DNA of 64,000 nt from Palsa-506 sp963709075 (GTDB lineage Bacteria; Actinomycetota; Actinomycetes; Streptosporangiales; Streptosporangiaceae): positions 372,001-436,000 of the forward strand of contig CAVPUY010000002.1 in assembly GCA_963709075.1 (NCBI GenBank), read 5' to 3'. This document shows, in pieces, positions 17,614 to 28,585 of this stretch. The stretch's first letter is position 1; the number at the start of each line of letters is the position of its first letter. The position numbers and the translations under genes were made by a program. Below the pieces are notes generated by a model. It had not been told where the DNA came from. It ran no database searches and was given only the letters and a program-made list of their open reading frames with translations.

Positions 17614-17978
17614 CTCCCTGCGGCAGGTTGCCGGGATACCGCCGCGGACAGCGGTCCGGCTGGAGAACGGTCGCCAGCTGGCCACAAGTTCCTGGCGGTC
17701 AGGGCTGGGCTAAGTGACGACGGCTCGCAGACAGCTGGCTTGACCTGCGGGTAGAAACGTAGAGTCATCGACTTATGACTTAAAGTTATGCATTTCGGCG
17801 GCAGTCTTGCGTTCCCGGTGACCGACTTATGCGCCTTTGGGCCGCCGCCGGACCACAATCCAACGGCAGAATTTGCTGCGTCTATTACGATCGGAATTAC
17901 AGTCAGGGAGAAGTCTGGCTGACCGGCATTAAATCCTGCAGAGCCGGCTGCCTGGCACTAAATAAAAGAGGATCAAGA
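17614..17978. other. Gene-free 365-bp stretch with AT-rich patch
   Basis: No convincing gene. The region 17755-17800 is unusually AT-rich (ATCGACTTATGACTTAAAG). The string CGACTTATG occurs at about 17769 and again at about 17822. Together with the AT-rich AATAAAAGAGGATCAAG before 17979, this looks like a promoter/leader for the small gene that follows. Confidence 0.4.
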
Positions 17979-18224
17979 ATGAGCGAGATATTGGCCGAGG
18001 CCGGCCAGATAACCGGGTCAGTCACCGAGATGAGCGGCCAGATTGTTTTTGGCTTGCTGGCTGCCCCCGCAAAGCTCAGGGGTCAGCAGCCGATGAGGTT
18101 CGTCGCGTCGGCCAGCCAGCTGACGGGGCTGGACGACGGCGATCTCGTTATCGTCCGGTTCAGCCGCGCTGATAGCCGCACCATGGCCGGGCCGCTGCCG
18201 GTTACCTCGATTTCCCGCGCCTAG
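17979..18224 (+). CDS. Small hypothetical protein (81 aa)
   Basis: Preceded by AAGAGGATCAAG (a good ribosome site) and followed six bases later by a perfect 7-bp hairpin, so it is probably a real single gene. The predicted fold is beta-rich in the second half (RFVASASQLTGLDDGDLVIV). There is no signal peptide, no cysteine and no known motif. The codon usage (high GC third positions) fits the neighbourhood. Confidence 0.5.
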   Translation: MSEILAEAGQITGSVTEMSGQIVFGLLAAPAKLRGQQPMRFVASASQLTGLDDGDLVIVRFSRADSRTMAGPLPVTSISRA

Positions 18225-18229
18225 ATCAA

Positions 18230-18253
18230 TTAGCCGGGCGGCCGGGCGGCTAA
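18230..18253 (+). terminator. Hairpin terminator after the 81-aa gene
   Basis: TTAGCCG, 10-base loop, CGGCTAA: a perfect 7-bp inverted repeat starting six bases after the stop codon. Confidence 0.5.
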
Positions 18254-18464
18254 AGGCGGCCGCCGCAGATCCGGTCGGCCGGTTACACTAAACGCGAGCC
18301 GGCTACCTTTAACACCGGCATGAATGACACGCCGAAATGCGTCCGAGGGGGCCGGCCGCCGTCAGCCAGGGCGGGCACACCGGAGTTCCCGTTTCAGCTA
18401 AGAAGGCACGGAACCTGCGGCCGCCAGGGCGCAGCGCGGCTGAGCGGCGGGCGGCTGATGGCGA

Positions 18465-19262
18465 CTATGCGGTGAGCGCGACGGCCGCTTCGCTGGTGTA
18501 CGCGGCGAAGGTCAGGGACTCCTGCAGGTACAGGCCGATGCTGGTCGCGTCGTGGGACAGGTAGCCGATGGACAGGTCCTGGCCGATATGCAGTTCGTAA
18601 TCGCCGCCTCGGGTGCTGAGGACGAAGGCGCCGTCGATGGCGGGCGCCCAGATGATCTCACCGTCCACGACCCGCGCCAGGTGCTCGTGAATGGGGTAGC
18701 CGTGGTCGGAGGTCTCGGTGACGAGGGTGTAAGCGTCGGCGCTGAGCAGCACCGTGTACGGGCCGTTCACCCCGGCCAGCCGCAGCGAGCTGACTGCCCG
18801 GCTGATGACGTCCGGGTAGCCGAGGGCGTCGCCGGGCAGCGCCAGGACGGGGTTGGATGAGCTTTCCCTGATCCCGGTGATGCCCGCCGCCGGGTAGCCC
18901 TCGAATACTGCCCTGTCCTCGGCGAAGGCGATACTCCGCGCCGCGTCCTTGACCGGCTGCCAGTCCGGGTCCTTGGCTCCGCGCTCGACATCATCGACGG
19001 CCTGGCGGCGCACGGTAAAGGGCACCCGCAATTCGATGACCGGCTGCGTCGTCCGCGCGCGGGCGATGACTCCCTCGGCCGGGGGCTCGATGTCGCGGAG
19101 GTGGCCGGTGCCCGCGGCTGACAGCGTCGGGCCGGACGGGCCCTGCATGTCCGCGACCCGGCGGCCCGCCACGTGGCGCCTGAAGGTCCTGGTGGCTTCC
19201 TCCTCGATGCCGGCCCAGGCGGCGGCCGAGATCGGGGCGAGTTCGCGGTGCAGGTTGTTCAT
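18465..19262 (-). CDS. Family 1 encapsulin nanocompartment shell protein
   Basis: A 265-residue HK97-fold shell protein of the linocin-M18 family. It starts MNNLHRELAPISAAAWAGIE, has the conserved FTVRRQAVDDVERGAKDPDW segment in the E-loop region, and ends in LYLQESLTFAAYTSEAAVAL, the shell-core beta strand. Family 1 shells self-assemble into ~24-32 nm cages that load cargo through a C-terminal peptide. The ATG overlaps the stop of the DyP gene by four bases (ATGA), so the two are translationally coupled. It is intact. Confidence 0.95.
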   Translation of the reverse strand: MNNLHRELAPISAAAWAGIEEEATRTFRRHVAGRRVADMQGPSGPTLSAAGTGHLRDIEPPAEGVIARARTTQPVIELRVPFTVRRQAVDDVERGAKDPDWQPVKDAARSIAFAEDRAVFEGYPAAGITGIRESSSNPVLALPGDALGYPDVISRAVSSLRLAGVNGPYTVLLSADAYTLVTETSDHGYPIHEHLARVVDGEIIWAPAIDGAFVLSTRGGDYELHIGQDLSIGYLSHDATSIGLYLQESLTFAAYTSEAAVALTA

Positions 19263-20326
19263 GACGGGATGCTCCTTTTCAGGCTGCCGACTCCCAGGGA
19301 ACCGTCGGGCCGGACGTCGGGTGCCGCGGGCACGTTCGGCGACGACGGCGCCGCGGCGGCACCGGCTGCGGCCGGCGGACCGGGCAGGTCGTCGAGGAAA
19401 TCAGCGGCCGGCACGAAGAAGAGCGCGCCGGTGACCGCGGTGGAGAATTCGAGAATCCGGTCAGTGTTGCCCGGCGGGTCGCCGATGAACATGTTCTGCA
19501 GCATCTGCTCCGTCACGGCCGGCGTGGCCGAGTAGCCGATGAAGTAGGTGCCGAACTCGCCCTGCCCGACGGTCCCGAACGGCATGTTCTCCCGCACGAT
19601 CTGCCGCTCGGCCCCGTCCGGCCCGGTGATGGTGTTCAGGGCCACGTGGGAGTTGGCCGGCTTGACGCGGTCCGCGAGCTCGATGTCGGACAGCTTCGTG
19701 CGGCCGATCACCATCTCCTGTGCCTCGGCGGGCAGCGCGTTCCAGGCCGGCATGTCGTGCACGTACTTTTGCACGATCACGTAGCTCCCCCCGGCGAAAT
19801 CCGGGTCCTCGGCGCCGGTGAAGGCCGCGGCGCGGGCCGCCTGGCCCACCGGATTCTCGGTTCCGTCGACGAAGCCGAGCAGGTCGCGCTCGTCGAAGTA
19901 GCGGAAGCCGTGCACCTCGTCCGTCACCGTCACCGACCCGGCCAGCCGGCCGGCGATCTGGGCCGCGAGCTCGAAGCAAAGGTCCATCTGCCGGGCGCGG
20001 ATGTGAAACAGCAAGTCTCCCGGCGTCGACGGCGCGCGATGCCTTCGGCCGGCCAGCTCACGGAAAGGATGCAGCCCGGCCGGGCGCGGCCCGCTGAAAA
20101 GACGGTCCCACGCCGCCGAGCCCACCCCGGTGACGCAGCCAAGCCCGCCTTCAGGGACACGGAAGCCCACGGCCCGCTGCAAGCCGGCCACATCGCCGAG
20201 CAGGTCCCTTACGACCGGCTCGGCGCCCGGATTGACCGTCACCACCAGGAAGATCGCTGCATCGCTCGGCGGTCCGAGCACCGGCTGGGGTTCGGCCAGC
20301 CGCGCCGGCTCCCTCGGCACTGTCAT
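19259..20326 (-). CDS. DyP-type heme peroxidase, encapsulin cargo
   Basis: A 355-residue dye-decolorizing peroxidase. The distal heme motif GFVDGTENP lies near residue 150 (catalytic Asp), the proximal His is in ANSHVALN, and FGTYFIGYSATP follows. The tail is Pro/Ala-rich and ends in DGSLGVGSLKRSIPS, which is the classical targeting peptide for family 1 encapsulins. The start ATG 20326 is set by GGGAGCG upstream; the open frame extends further upstream without similarity. It is a cytoplasmic, shell-enclosed peroxidase. Confidence 0.95.
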   Translation of the reverse strand: MTVPREPARLAEPQPVLGPPSDAAIFLVVTVNPGAEPVVRDLLGDVAGLQRAVGFRVPEGGLGCVTGVGSAAWDRLFSGPRPAGLHPFRELAGRRHRAPSTPGDLLFHIRARQMDLCFELAAQIAGRLAGSVTVTDEVHGFRYFDERDLLGFVDGTENPVGQAARAAAFTGAEDPDFAGGSYVIVQKYVHDMPAWNALPAEAQEMVIGRTKLSDIELADRVKPANSHVALNTITGPDGAERQIVRENMPFGTVGQGEFGTYFIGYSATPAVTEQMLQNMFIGDPPGNTDRILEFSTAVTGALFFVPAADFLDDLPGPPAAAGAAAAPSSPNVPAAPDVRPDGSLGVGSLKRSIPS

Positions 20327-20477
20327 CACTTCGCTCCCTGTCTCCGGGGATAGCTTGCCATGACCGGCCCGGCCCTGGCGTCTTCCCGGCGGGTCGCGCA
20401 TGCTGCCGCCGGGCGGCACCGGGCAGCGGGCATGCGGCATATTGGTGTCCGGACCCGGGAACGAGGAGGACAGACAG

Positions 20478-20828
20478 ATGACGGACATACCGGGGGTCGA
20501 TCCAGCGGCCCAGCCGAGCGGCACCGGATGCGCCGAGTGCGACGCCGCCGGGGGGTGGTGGGTGCACCTGCGCCGGTGTGCCCAGTGCGGGCATATCGGC
20601 TGCTGCGACACCTCTCCGTCGCAGCACGCCAGCGCGCACGCCGCGGCTGCGGGACACCCGCTCATCCGGAGCTTCGAGCCTGGTGAGGCGTGGTTCTTTA
20701 GCTACCAGACGAGCGAGATGTACAAGGCCGGCCCGGCGCTAGCGCCGCCGCAGCATCATCCGGTTGATCAGCCGGTGCCCGGCCCGGCCGGCCGCGTTCC
20801 GCCGGACTGGCAGGCATACCTGCACTGA
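20478..20828 (+). CDS. UBP-type zinc-finger protein
   Basis: The 116-residue protein has a ZnF-UBP fold. The zinc ligands are CAEC near residue 18, then CAQCGHIGCCD and two His in HASAHAAAAGH. The aromatic face GWWVHLR and EAWFFSYQTSE match the ubiquitin-tail-binding domain of eukaryotic deubiquitinases, but bacterial members have no known ligand. GAGGAGGA precedes the ATG. It is divergent from the DyP/encapsulin operon. Confidence 0.85.
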   Translation: MTDIPGVDPAAQPSGTGCAECDAAGGWWVHLRRCAQCGHIGCCDTSPSQHASAHAAAAGHPLIRSFEPGEAWFFSYQTSEMYKAGPALAPPQHHPVDQPVPGPAGRVPPDWQAYLH

Positions 20829-21076
20829 CCGGATTCAGGCTGAGCCGCCCGGGGTAGGCAACAGACGCAGTGAAAGTGCAGCTGCCCCGATCAAGGTCAA
20901 TCAGCCGATGGCGCAATCGCCGAAGTCCCCGGGCATCGTGCCCGGTGGCGTAAGCGTGCCGCTGGCCGGCTGTGCCGCCGTCCGCGGTGGCTGCGCCGGC
21001 CGATGCCTGCCGCGGCTGATCGGGTAACCCCAGCGCCGGGAACGCCCGGCCGGCGGAGCCGCAATAGGAGGTAGTG

Positions 21077-22984
21077 ATGGCAGTAGCAGTCGGCATCGAT
21101 CTCGGTACCACCAACTCGGTCATCGCGGCGACGGAAGCCGGGAAGCCGATTGTGATCCCCAACGCCGAGGGAGCGCGCACCACGCCCTCGGTGGTGGCCT
21201 TCACGGACCAGGGCGAGCGTCTTGTCGGCCAGCTGGCCAGGCGCCAGGCGATATTGAACCCCAAGGGCACGATCTACTCAGCGAAGCGGTTCATCGGGCG
21301 GCGGTACGACGAGGTCGCGAGCGAGCTGAGCGCGGTGTCCTTTGACGTGGTGGCCGGCCAGGACGGCGCGGCGCGGTTCGAGATCCGCGGCCAGCAGTAC
21401 GCACCGGAGGAGATCTCGGCGCTGGTCTTGCGCAAGCTCACCGAGGACGCCGCGAAGTTCCTCGGGGAGAAGGTCACCGAGGCCGTCATCACCGTGCCCG
21501 CGTACTTCAACGACGCGCAGCGGCAGGCCACCAAGGACGCGGGCCGCATTGCCGGCCTGGAAGTGCTGCGGATCATCAACGAGCCCACGGCCGCCGCCCT
21601 CGCCTACGGGCTGGACAGGAAGAAGAACGAGACCGTGCTGGTGTTCGACCTGGGCGGCGGGACGTTCGACGTCAGCGTGCTCGACATCGGCGACGGGGTG
21701 ATCGAGGTGCGCGCCACGGCCGGCGACACCCACCTCGGCGGCGATGACTTCGACCGCCGCATCGTCGACTTCCTCGCCGATGAGTTCAACAAGGACAACG
21801 GCATCGACCTGCGCAACGACCCGCAGGCCCTGCAGCGCCTGTTCGAGGCCGCGGAGAAGGCGAAGGTGGAGCTGTCCTCGGTGACCCAGACGTCTATCAG
21901 CCTGCCTTTCGTCACCGCCGACGCTGCCGGGCCCAAGCACCTGAGCATGACGCTGATGCGGTCGAAGTTCGACCAGCTCACCGCCGACCTGGTGGAACGC
22001 ACCACCAAGCCGGTCGAGCAGGCCATGTCGGACGCCAAGCTCACCGCCGCAGACATCGACGAGGTGATCCTGGTGGGCGGATCCACCCGGATCCCGGCGG
22101 TGCAGAATCTGGTACGCCGGCTGACCGGCGGCAAGGACCCGAACATGACGGTCAACCCGGATGAGGTGGTCGCGCTGGGCGCGGCGGTCCAGGCCGCGGT
22201 CATCAAGGGCGAGGTCCAGGACGTGCTGCTGCTGGATGTCACGCCGCTGTCGCTGGGCATCGAGACGCTCGGCGGGGTCATGACGAAGGTGATCGAGCGC
22301 AACACCACGATCCCCGCCCGGCGCACAGAGACGTTCAGCACCGCGGCGGACAACCAGCCCGCCGTCGACGTGGTCGTGCTGCAGGGAGAGCGCGAGCGGG
22401 CCGCGGACAACCGGGTGCTCGGCAGGTTCCGGCTGGAGAACATCCGGCCTGCCCCGCGGGGGGAACCGCAGGTCGAGGTCACCTATGACATCGACGCGAA
22501 CGGCATCCTGAACGTCTCAGCGCGGGACAAGGACACCGGGACCGAGCAGCGCATCACCATCAGCGAGAGCTCGAACCTGGACCAGGCCGAGGTTGACCGG
22601 ATGGTCTCGGACGCTGAGCAGCACCGCGCCGACGACCGGCAGCTGCGCGAGCTCACCGATGCGCGCAACGAGCTTGATTCCGCCGCCTACCAGGTGGAGC
22701 GCCGCCTCGGCGAGCTCGGGCAGGCGGTGCCCGTGCACGAGAAGGCCCGGGCGCAGACGCTGGTCGCCGATGCGCGGCAGGCGATCACCGACCAGGCCCC
22801 GCTCGACCGGCTGCGCTCGCTCACCAGCGAGCTTCAGCAGGTCTACCAGGGCCTCGCCGCCGCGAGGTCCGGCCCGCCGCCGGGGCCGGGCCCGTCCGGA
22901 GCTGGCCCGTCCGGCCCGGGCTCCCCGGGCCAGCCGCCGGGTGACGACGACGTGATCGACGCAGAGTTCACGACTCATGACTGA
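21077..22984 (+). CDS. dnaK: Chaperone DnaK (Hsp70)
   Basis: A 635-residue intact Hsp70. The nucleotide-binding domain carries VGIDLGTTNSVIAATEAG, the phosphate loop VFDLGGGTFDVSVLDIGDG and ILVGGSTRIPAVQ. The substrate domain starts after the linker DVLLLDVTPLSLGIETLGG. The Gly/Pro-rich tail ends VIDAEFTTHD. I use ATG 21077, with AGGAGGT six bases upstream; a GTG one codon earlier is possible. It heads a five- or six-gene chaperone operon with grpE, dnaJ, cbpM, clpB and a thioredoxin. Confidence 0.95.
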   Translation: MAVAVGIDLGTTNSVIAATEAGKPIVIPNAEGARTTPSVVAFTDQGERLVGQLARRQAILNPKGTIYSAKRFIGRRYDEVASELSAVSFDVVAGQDGAARFEIRGQQYAPEEISALVLRKLTEDAAKFLGEKVTEAVITVPAYFNDAQRQATKDAGRIAGLEVLRIINEPTAAALAYGLDRKKNETVLVFDLGGGTFDVSVLDIGDGVIEVRATAGDTHLGGDDFDRRIVDFLADEFNKDNGIDLRNDPQALQRLFEAAEKAKVELSSVTQTSISLPFVTADAAGPKHLSMTLMRSKFDQLTADLVERTTKPVEQAMSDAKLTAADIDEVILVGGSTRIPAVQNLVRRLTGGKDPNMTVNPDEVVALGAAVQAAVIKGEVQDVLLLDVTPLSLGIETLGGVMTKVIERNTTIPARRTETFSTAADNQPAVDVVVLQGERERAADNRVLGRFRLENIRPAPRGEPQVEVTYDIDANGILNVSARDKDTGTEQRITISESSNLDQAEVDRMVSDAEQHRADDRQLRELTDARNELDSAAYQVERRLGELGQAVPVHEKARAQTLVADARQAITDQAPLDRLRSLTSELQQVYQGLAAARSGPPPGPGPSGAGPSGPGSPGQPPGDDDVIDAEFTTHD

Positions 22985-23637
22985 CCAGGCGCCCGGCTGG
23001 GATCCGCGGCCAGGCCAGGGCGGCGGGCAGCCCGGCCGGTCCCGGCGGGCAGCCGGCGGCCAGTCCCGGCGGCCCGCAGCCGGCGGCCAGTCCCGGCGGC
23101 CCGCAGCCGGCGGCCAGTCCCGGCGGCCCGCAAGCCGCCGGCGACCTGCCGCCCGCGTCGCCGGGCGGCGGCGACCAGGCCGGCTCCGGGCCCGGCCTGG
23201 ATGCCCTCCGGGGACGGATCGCCGAGCTGGCGGACCAGCGCCTGCGCGCCCTTGCTGACCTGGACAATCTGCGCAAGCGGTGCGCCAGGGACATCGAGCG
23301 GACGCGTTCGGCTGAGCGGGCCAGGGTCGCGGGCGACTGGCTGCCGGTCCTGGACAACCTGGACCTGGCGCTGGCGCACGCCGACGCCGACCCGGCCGTC
23401 ATCATCGACGGGGTCCGGGCGGTCCGTGACCAGGCGGCCGGGGTCCTGCAGCGGCTGGGATTCGGGCGCCGCGAAGACCTCGGGACTGTCTTCGACCCGT
23501 CCAGGCACGAGGCGATCGGGTCCAGGGCAGGGACCGACGCTCAGGACGGGACCGTGGTCGAGGTCCTGCGGCCGGCCTACGGCGAGGGCGACCATCAGCT
23601 GCGGCCAGCGCTGGTGGTGGTGGCGAAGGACGGCTGA
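22977..23637 (+). CDS. grpE: Nucleotide exchange factor GrpE (N-terminal frameshift)
   Basis: The ATG overlaps the end of dnaK. The GrpE core is in a different frame from that ATG: RIAELADQRLRALADLDNLR (coiled-coil), GDWLPVLDNLDLALAHADAD, and RHEAIGSRAGTDAQDGTVVE in the beta-wing. One extra base, somewhere in 23000-23045, is enough to join them. There is no alternative ATG/GTG in the core frame, because a stop in that frame sits at 22978. The N-terminus holds a perfect 27-bp tandem repeat. GrpE recharges DnaK. The stop overlaps the dnaJ start. Confidence 0.85.
23050..23130 (+). repeat. Three perfect 27-bp tandem repeats in grpE
   Basis: Units at 23050-23076, 23077-23103 and 23104-23130 are identical. 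In the GrpE frame they encode a Pro/Ala/Gly-rich nine-residue unit (PAASPGGPQ). Confidence 0.9.
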
Positions 23638-24602
23638 TGGCAGCGGCCCGGGATTTCTACCAGATCCTGGGGGTGAGCAGGAATGCCACCCAGGATGAGA
23701 TCCAGCGGGCCTACCGCAAGCTGGCCCGCGCTCACCACCCCGACGTCAACCGCGATCCGGGCGCGGAGGACAGGTTCAAGGACGTCTCCGAGGCCTACGA
23801 TGTCCTGCACGATCCGGAAACCCGGCGCCGCTACGACGCGTTCGGGCCGGACTTCCGCCGGATTCCGGCCGACGTTGACCCCGATTCCTGGAACCGCGCC
23901 GCGGCCGGCGCCGGGCGGGGGAGCGGGCCTGGCCCGGGGCGGCGGCCCGGGCGCGGGCCCGCGCCGGACACCGGGTACAGCACCGGGCCCGGGCCGGACA
24001 TCGACCTCGACGACCTGCTCGGCGGCCTGTTCGGCGGCCGGGCCGGCCGCGGCTGGGGACCCATCCCCGGCGCCGATCAGGAAGCGGTCATCGAGCTCAC
24101 CGTGGAGGAGGCCTACCGCGGCACCCGGCGGTCGGTCACCCTGGAGGCCGGCGGGCAGACCCGGACCCTGGAGGTCACCATCCCGGCCGGGGTTACCGAC
24201 GGGCAGCGGATCCGGCTGGCTGGCCAGGGCGGACGGGGCACCGAGGGCGCGGCCGCCGGCGACCTCTACCTGATCGCCGCAATCACGCCGCACCGCCGGT
24301 ACCGCGTCGAAGGCCGCGACCTGCATGTCGAGCTGCCGCTGGCCCCGTGGGAGGCGGCGCTCGGCACGACCGCCGCCGTTGACACCCCTGACGGCGAGGC
24401 CAAGGTGAAGGTCCCGCCGGGCACGTCGAGCGGCAGGCGGCTGCGGCTGCGCGGCCGCGGCCTGCCTAACCCCCGCGGCACGCCGGGTGACCTGTTCGCC
24501 GAGGCGCGGATCCTGGTGCCAGCGAAGCTGTCGGCCGACGAGCGCCGGCTGTTCGAGGAACTCGCCGCCATGTCCACCTTCGACCCCAGGAGGCCCCAGT
24601 GA
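23637..24602 (+). CDS. DnaJ/CbpA-type co-chaperone
   Basis: The 321-residue protein has an N-terminal J domain with HPD at about residue 35, a Gly/Arg/Pro-rich linker (about 80-135), and two beta-barrel C-terminal domains (ELTVEEAYRGTRRSVTLEAG and VEGRDLHVELPLAPWEAALG). The zinc-finger repeats of true DnaJ are absent, so it is a CbpA-type J protein that hands substrate to DnaK. ATG overlaps the grpE stop and TGA overlaps the cbpM GTG. Confidence 0.9.
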   Translation: MAAARDFYQILGVSRNATQDEIQRAYRKLARAHHPDVNRDPGAEDRFKDVSEAYDVLHDPETRRRYDAFGPDFRRIPADVDPDSWNRAAAGAGRGSGPGPGRRPGRGPAPDTGYSTGPGPDIDLDDLLGGLFGGRAGRGWGPIPGADQEAVIELTVEEAYRGTRRSVTLEAGGQTRTLEVTIPAGVTDGQRIRLAGQGGRGTEGAAAGDLYLIAAITPHRRYRVEGRDLHVELPLAPWEAALGTTAAVDTPDGEAKVKVPPGTSSGRRLRLRGRGLPNPRGTPGDLFAEARILVPAKLSADERRLFEELAAMSTFDPRRPQ

Positions 24603-24936
24603 ACCCGCCCGCCGTAGTGCGGGCCGGGGCGACAGTGACCTACGCGCTCGCCCGGCCCGTGCGCCTGGACCTTGAATCGTTCGCCCGTGCTACCGGAACC
24701 CATCCTGACCTGGTCCGCCGGCTGGTCACGCTGGGCGTGCTTGATGCGGAGACCGACCAGGCGGGACAGCTGTGGTTTGCCCCGGCGCAGTGCGCGGCCA
24801 TGGCCAGGGTGCAGCGCCTCCGCGCCGGGTTCGCGCTGAACTACGCGGCCGTCGGCCTCGTCGCCGACCTGCTCGACCGGATCGCGGCACTGGAGACGGC
24901 AGTGCGCGGTAACTCCGCACGCAGTGGAGGTCAGTA

Positions 24937-24937
<1 letters not shown>
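24599..24937 (+). CDS. CbpM-like chaperone modulator (MerR-like)
   Basis: The 112-residue product has a MerR-type helix-turn-helix start (LDLESFARATGTHPDLVRRL, VTLGVLDAETDQAG) and a helical C-terminus (NYAAVGLVADLLDRIAALE), the CbpM pattern. It occupies the place where many actinomycetes have hspR. CbpM binds the J domain of CbpA and blocks its use of DnaK; HspR represses the operon. The sequence lacks the conserved HspR QTLRxYDRLGL text, so CbpM is favoured. Confidence 0.75.
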
Positions 24938-27557
<2,620 letters not shown>

Positions 27558-27559
27558 GC

Positions 27560-27991
27560 ATGTCAGCGGACCTGATCCGATGCCAGCACTGCGGCAAGAC
27601 GAACAGGGTGCCGGCCGCGGCCCGGGGAACCCCGCGGTGCGGCCACTGCCACCAGCCGCTGCCCTGGATCGCCGTCGCGGGCGACGACACGTTCGCCGAC
27701 GTCGCCGAGGCGGCGGTCATCCCGGTGCTTGTCGACATGTGGGCGCCCTGGTGCGGCCCGTGCCGCGCGGTGAGCCCAGCCCTTGAGCAACTCGCGCGTG
27801 ACCTGGCGGGCAGGGTGAAGCTGGTCAAGGTCAACGTGGACGAGGCACCGAAGCTGCAGCAGCGGTTCGTCGTCCAGGCCATTCCCACCCTGCTGCTGCT
27901 GCGGCGGGGCGACGTGATCGCCCGCCAGGCAGGTGCCATGCCGCTGCCCATGCTGCGGGACTGGGTCGAGGGCGCGCTAGCGCAGGCGTGA
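27560..27991 (+). CDS. Thioredoxin with N-terminal zinc ribbon (Trx2/TrxC type)
   Basis: 143 residues. CQHCGK and CGHCHQ at the N-terminus form a likely zinc ribbon. The thioredoxin fold has the active site WAPWCGPC near residue 57 and the cis-Pro in QAIPTLLLL. Trx2 types reduce disulfides and respond to oxidative stress. ATG 27560 is chosen; GTG 27554 (two codons earlier) overlaps the clpB stop. It is probably the last gene of the chaperone operon. Confidence 0.9.
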   Translation: MSADLIRCQHCGKTNRVPAAARGTPRCGHCHQPLPWIAVAGDDTFADVAEAAVIPVLVDMWAPWCGPCRAVSPALEQLARDLAGRVKLVKVNVDEAPKLQQRFVVQAIPTLLLLRRGDVIARQAGAMPLPMLRDWVEGALAQA

Positions 27992-28162
27992 CCGTCACCG
28001 CCGGCTGGCTGGCCGGACCGGTGAGGCGGCCAGTCAGCTGAGGCAGGCCGCACATCGGCTTCCCGGCATCGTTTACCTCATGTTCAGCCATTGTTAGGCA
28101 AGAGTTAGCAACCGCGCTGCGATAGTGGCAGATGGACGCGCGGGCGCTGCTCTAGACCCAGG

Positions 28163-28180
28163 CAGTGGCAGGAGCCACTG
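28163..28180. repeat. Perfect 7-bp inverted repeat (operator or hairpin)
   Basis: CAGTGGC-AGGA-GCCACTG sits 15 bp before a GTG (28195) that has GGGGG upstream. It is symmetric enough to be an operator or a short stem. The surrounding 27992-28250 has no gene; an AT-richer patch at 28080-28115 (TTGTTAGGCAAGAGTTAGCA) may be a promoter. Confidence 0.4.
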
Positions 28181-28252
28181 GCCTAGGGGGACAAGTGAGT
28201 CGCGCAGATTTGCACGCGGACACCGGTATCCGGCCGGCTGACTGCTCAGGTG

Positions 28253-28585
28253 CCGTCCCGGCAGCGCCCCCGCGCCCGCCAGCCTCGTGCGCCGCGGCGT
28301 CGCGTTCAAGCCGCGGAGGGCCACTGGACCCAGGCCGCGGGCATCCGGCAGCAGCGCGCGGAAATGACATGGCGCCGGGTTTCGGCCGTTGTGCAACCCA
28401 GCACGGCTGCGCAGCGGGATGGCCCGCCGGGGCTGACCGGCACCATGTGGAAGCCGGCCCGCTGGACGGCACCGGACGGGCGGCCGCGCAGCGGCTGGAT
28501 TCCGGTCAGCCCTGGAGCCGCCGCGGGCAGTAGCGTGCGGCTCTGGGCGCGCGGGCCGGCCACCCGGCGACCCGGCGTTGCCGGG
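28253..28585 (+). pseudogene. Rv1733c-like membrane-protein remnant
   Basis: In the frame of 28250 the translation contains AARWTAPDGRPRSGWIPV-type text (ARWTAPDGRPRSGWIPVSPG) and SSVRLWARG, preceded by a QRAEMTWRRVSAVVQPS helix. This is the soluble middle segment of actinobacterial Rv1733c-family membrane proteins. The two membrane helices normally flanking it are missing, and the segment runs into the end of the opposite-strand gene. I read it as a fragment. The weak alternative is chance similarity. Confidence 0.3.

Noticed and set aside
20829..21076. HAIR (HspR) or CIRCE operator upstream of dnaK
   Set aside because: No CTTGAGT-N7-ACTCAAG or CIRCE-like inverted repeat; only a partial GATCAAGGTCAATC string.
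23050..23130. CRISPR-like array
   Set aside because: Direct tandem 27-bp units without spacers, inside grpE.
28183..28205. DosR box before the Rv1733c-like fragment
   Set aside because: GGGGGACAAGTGAGTC keeps only one half-site well; the second half is degenerate. Kept only as a remark.
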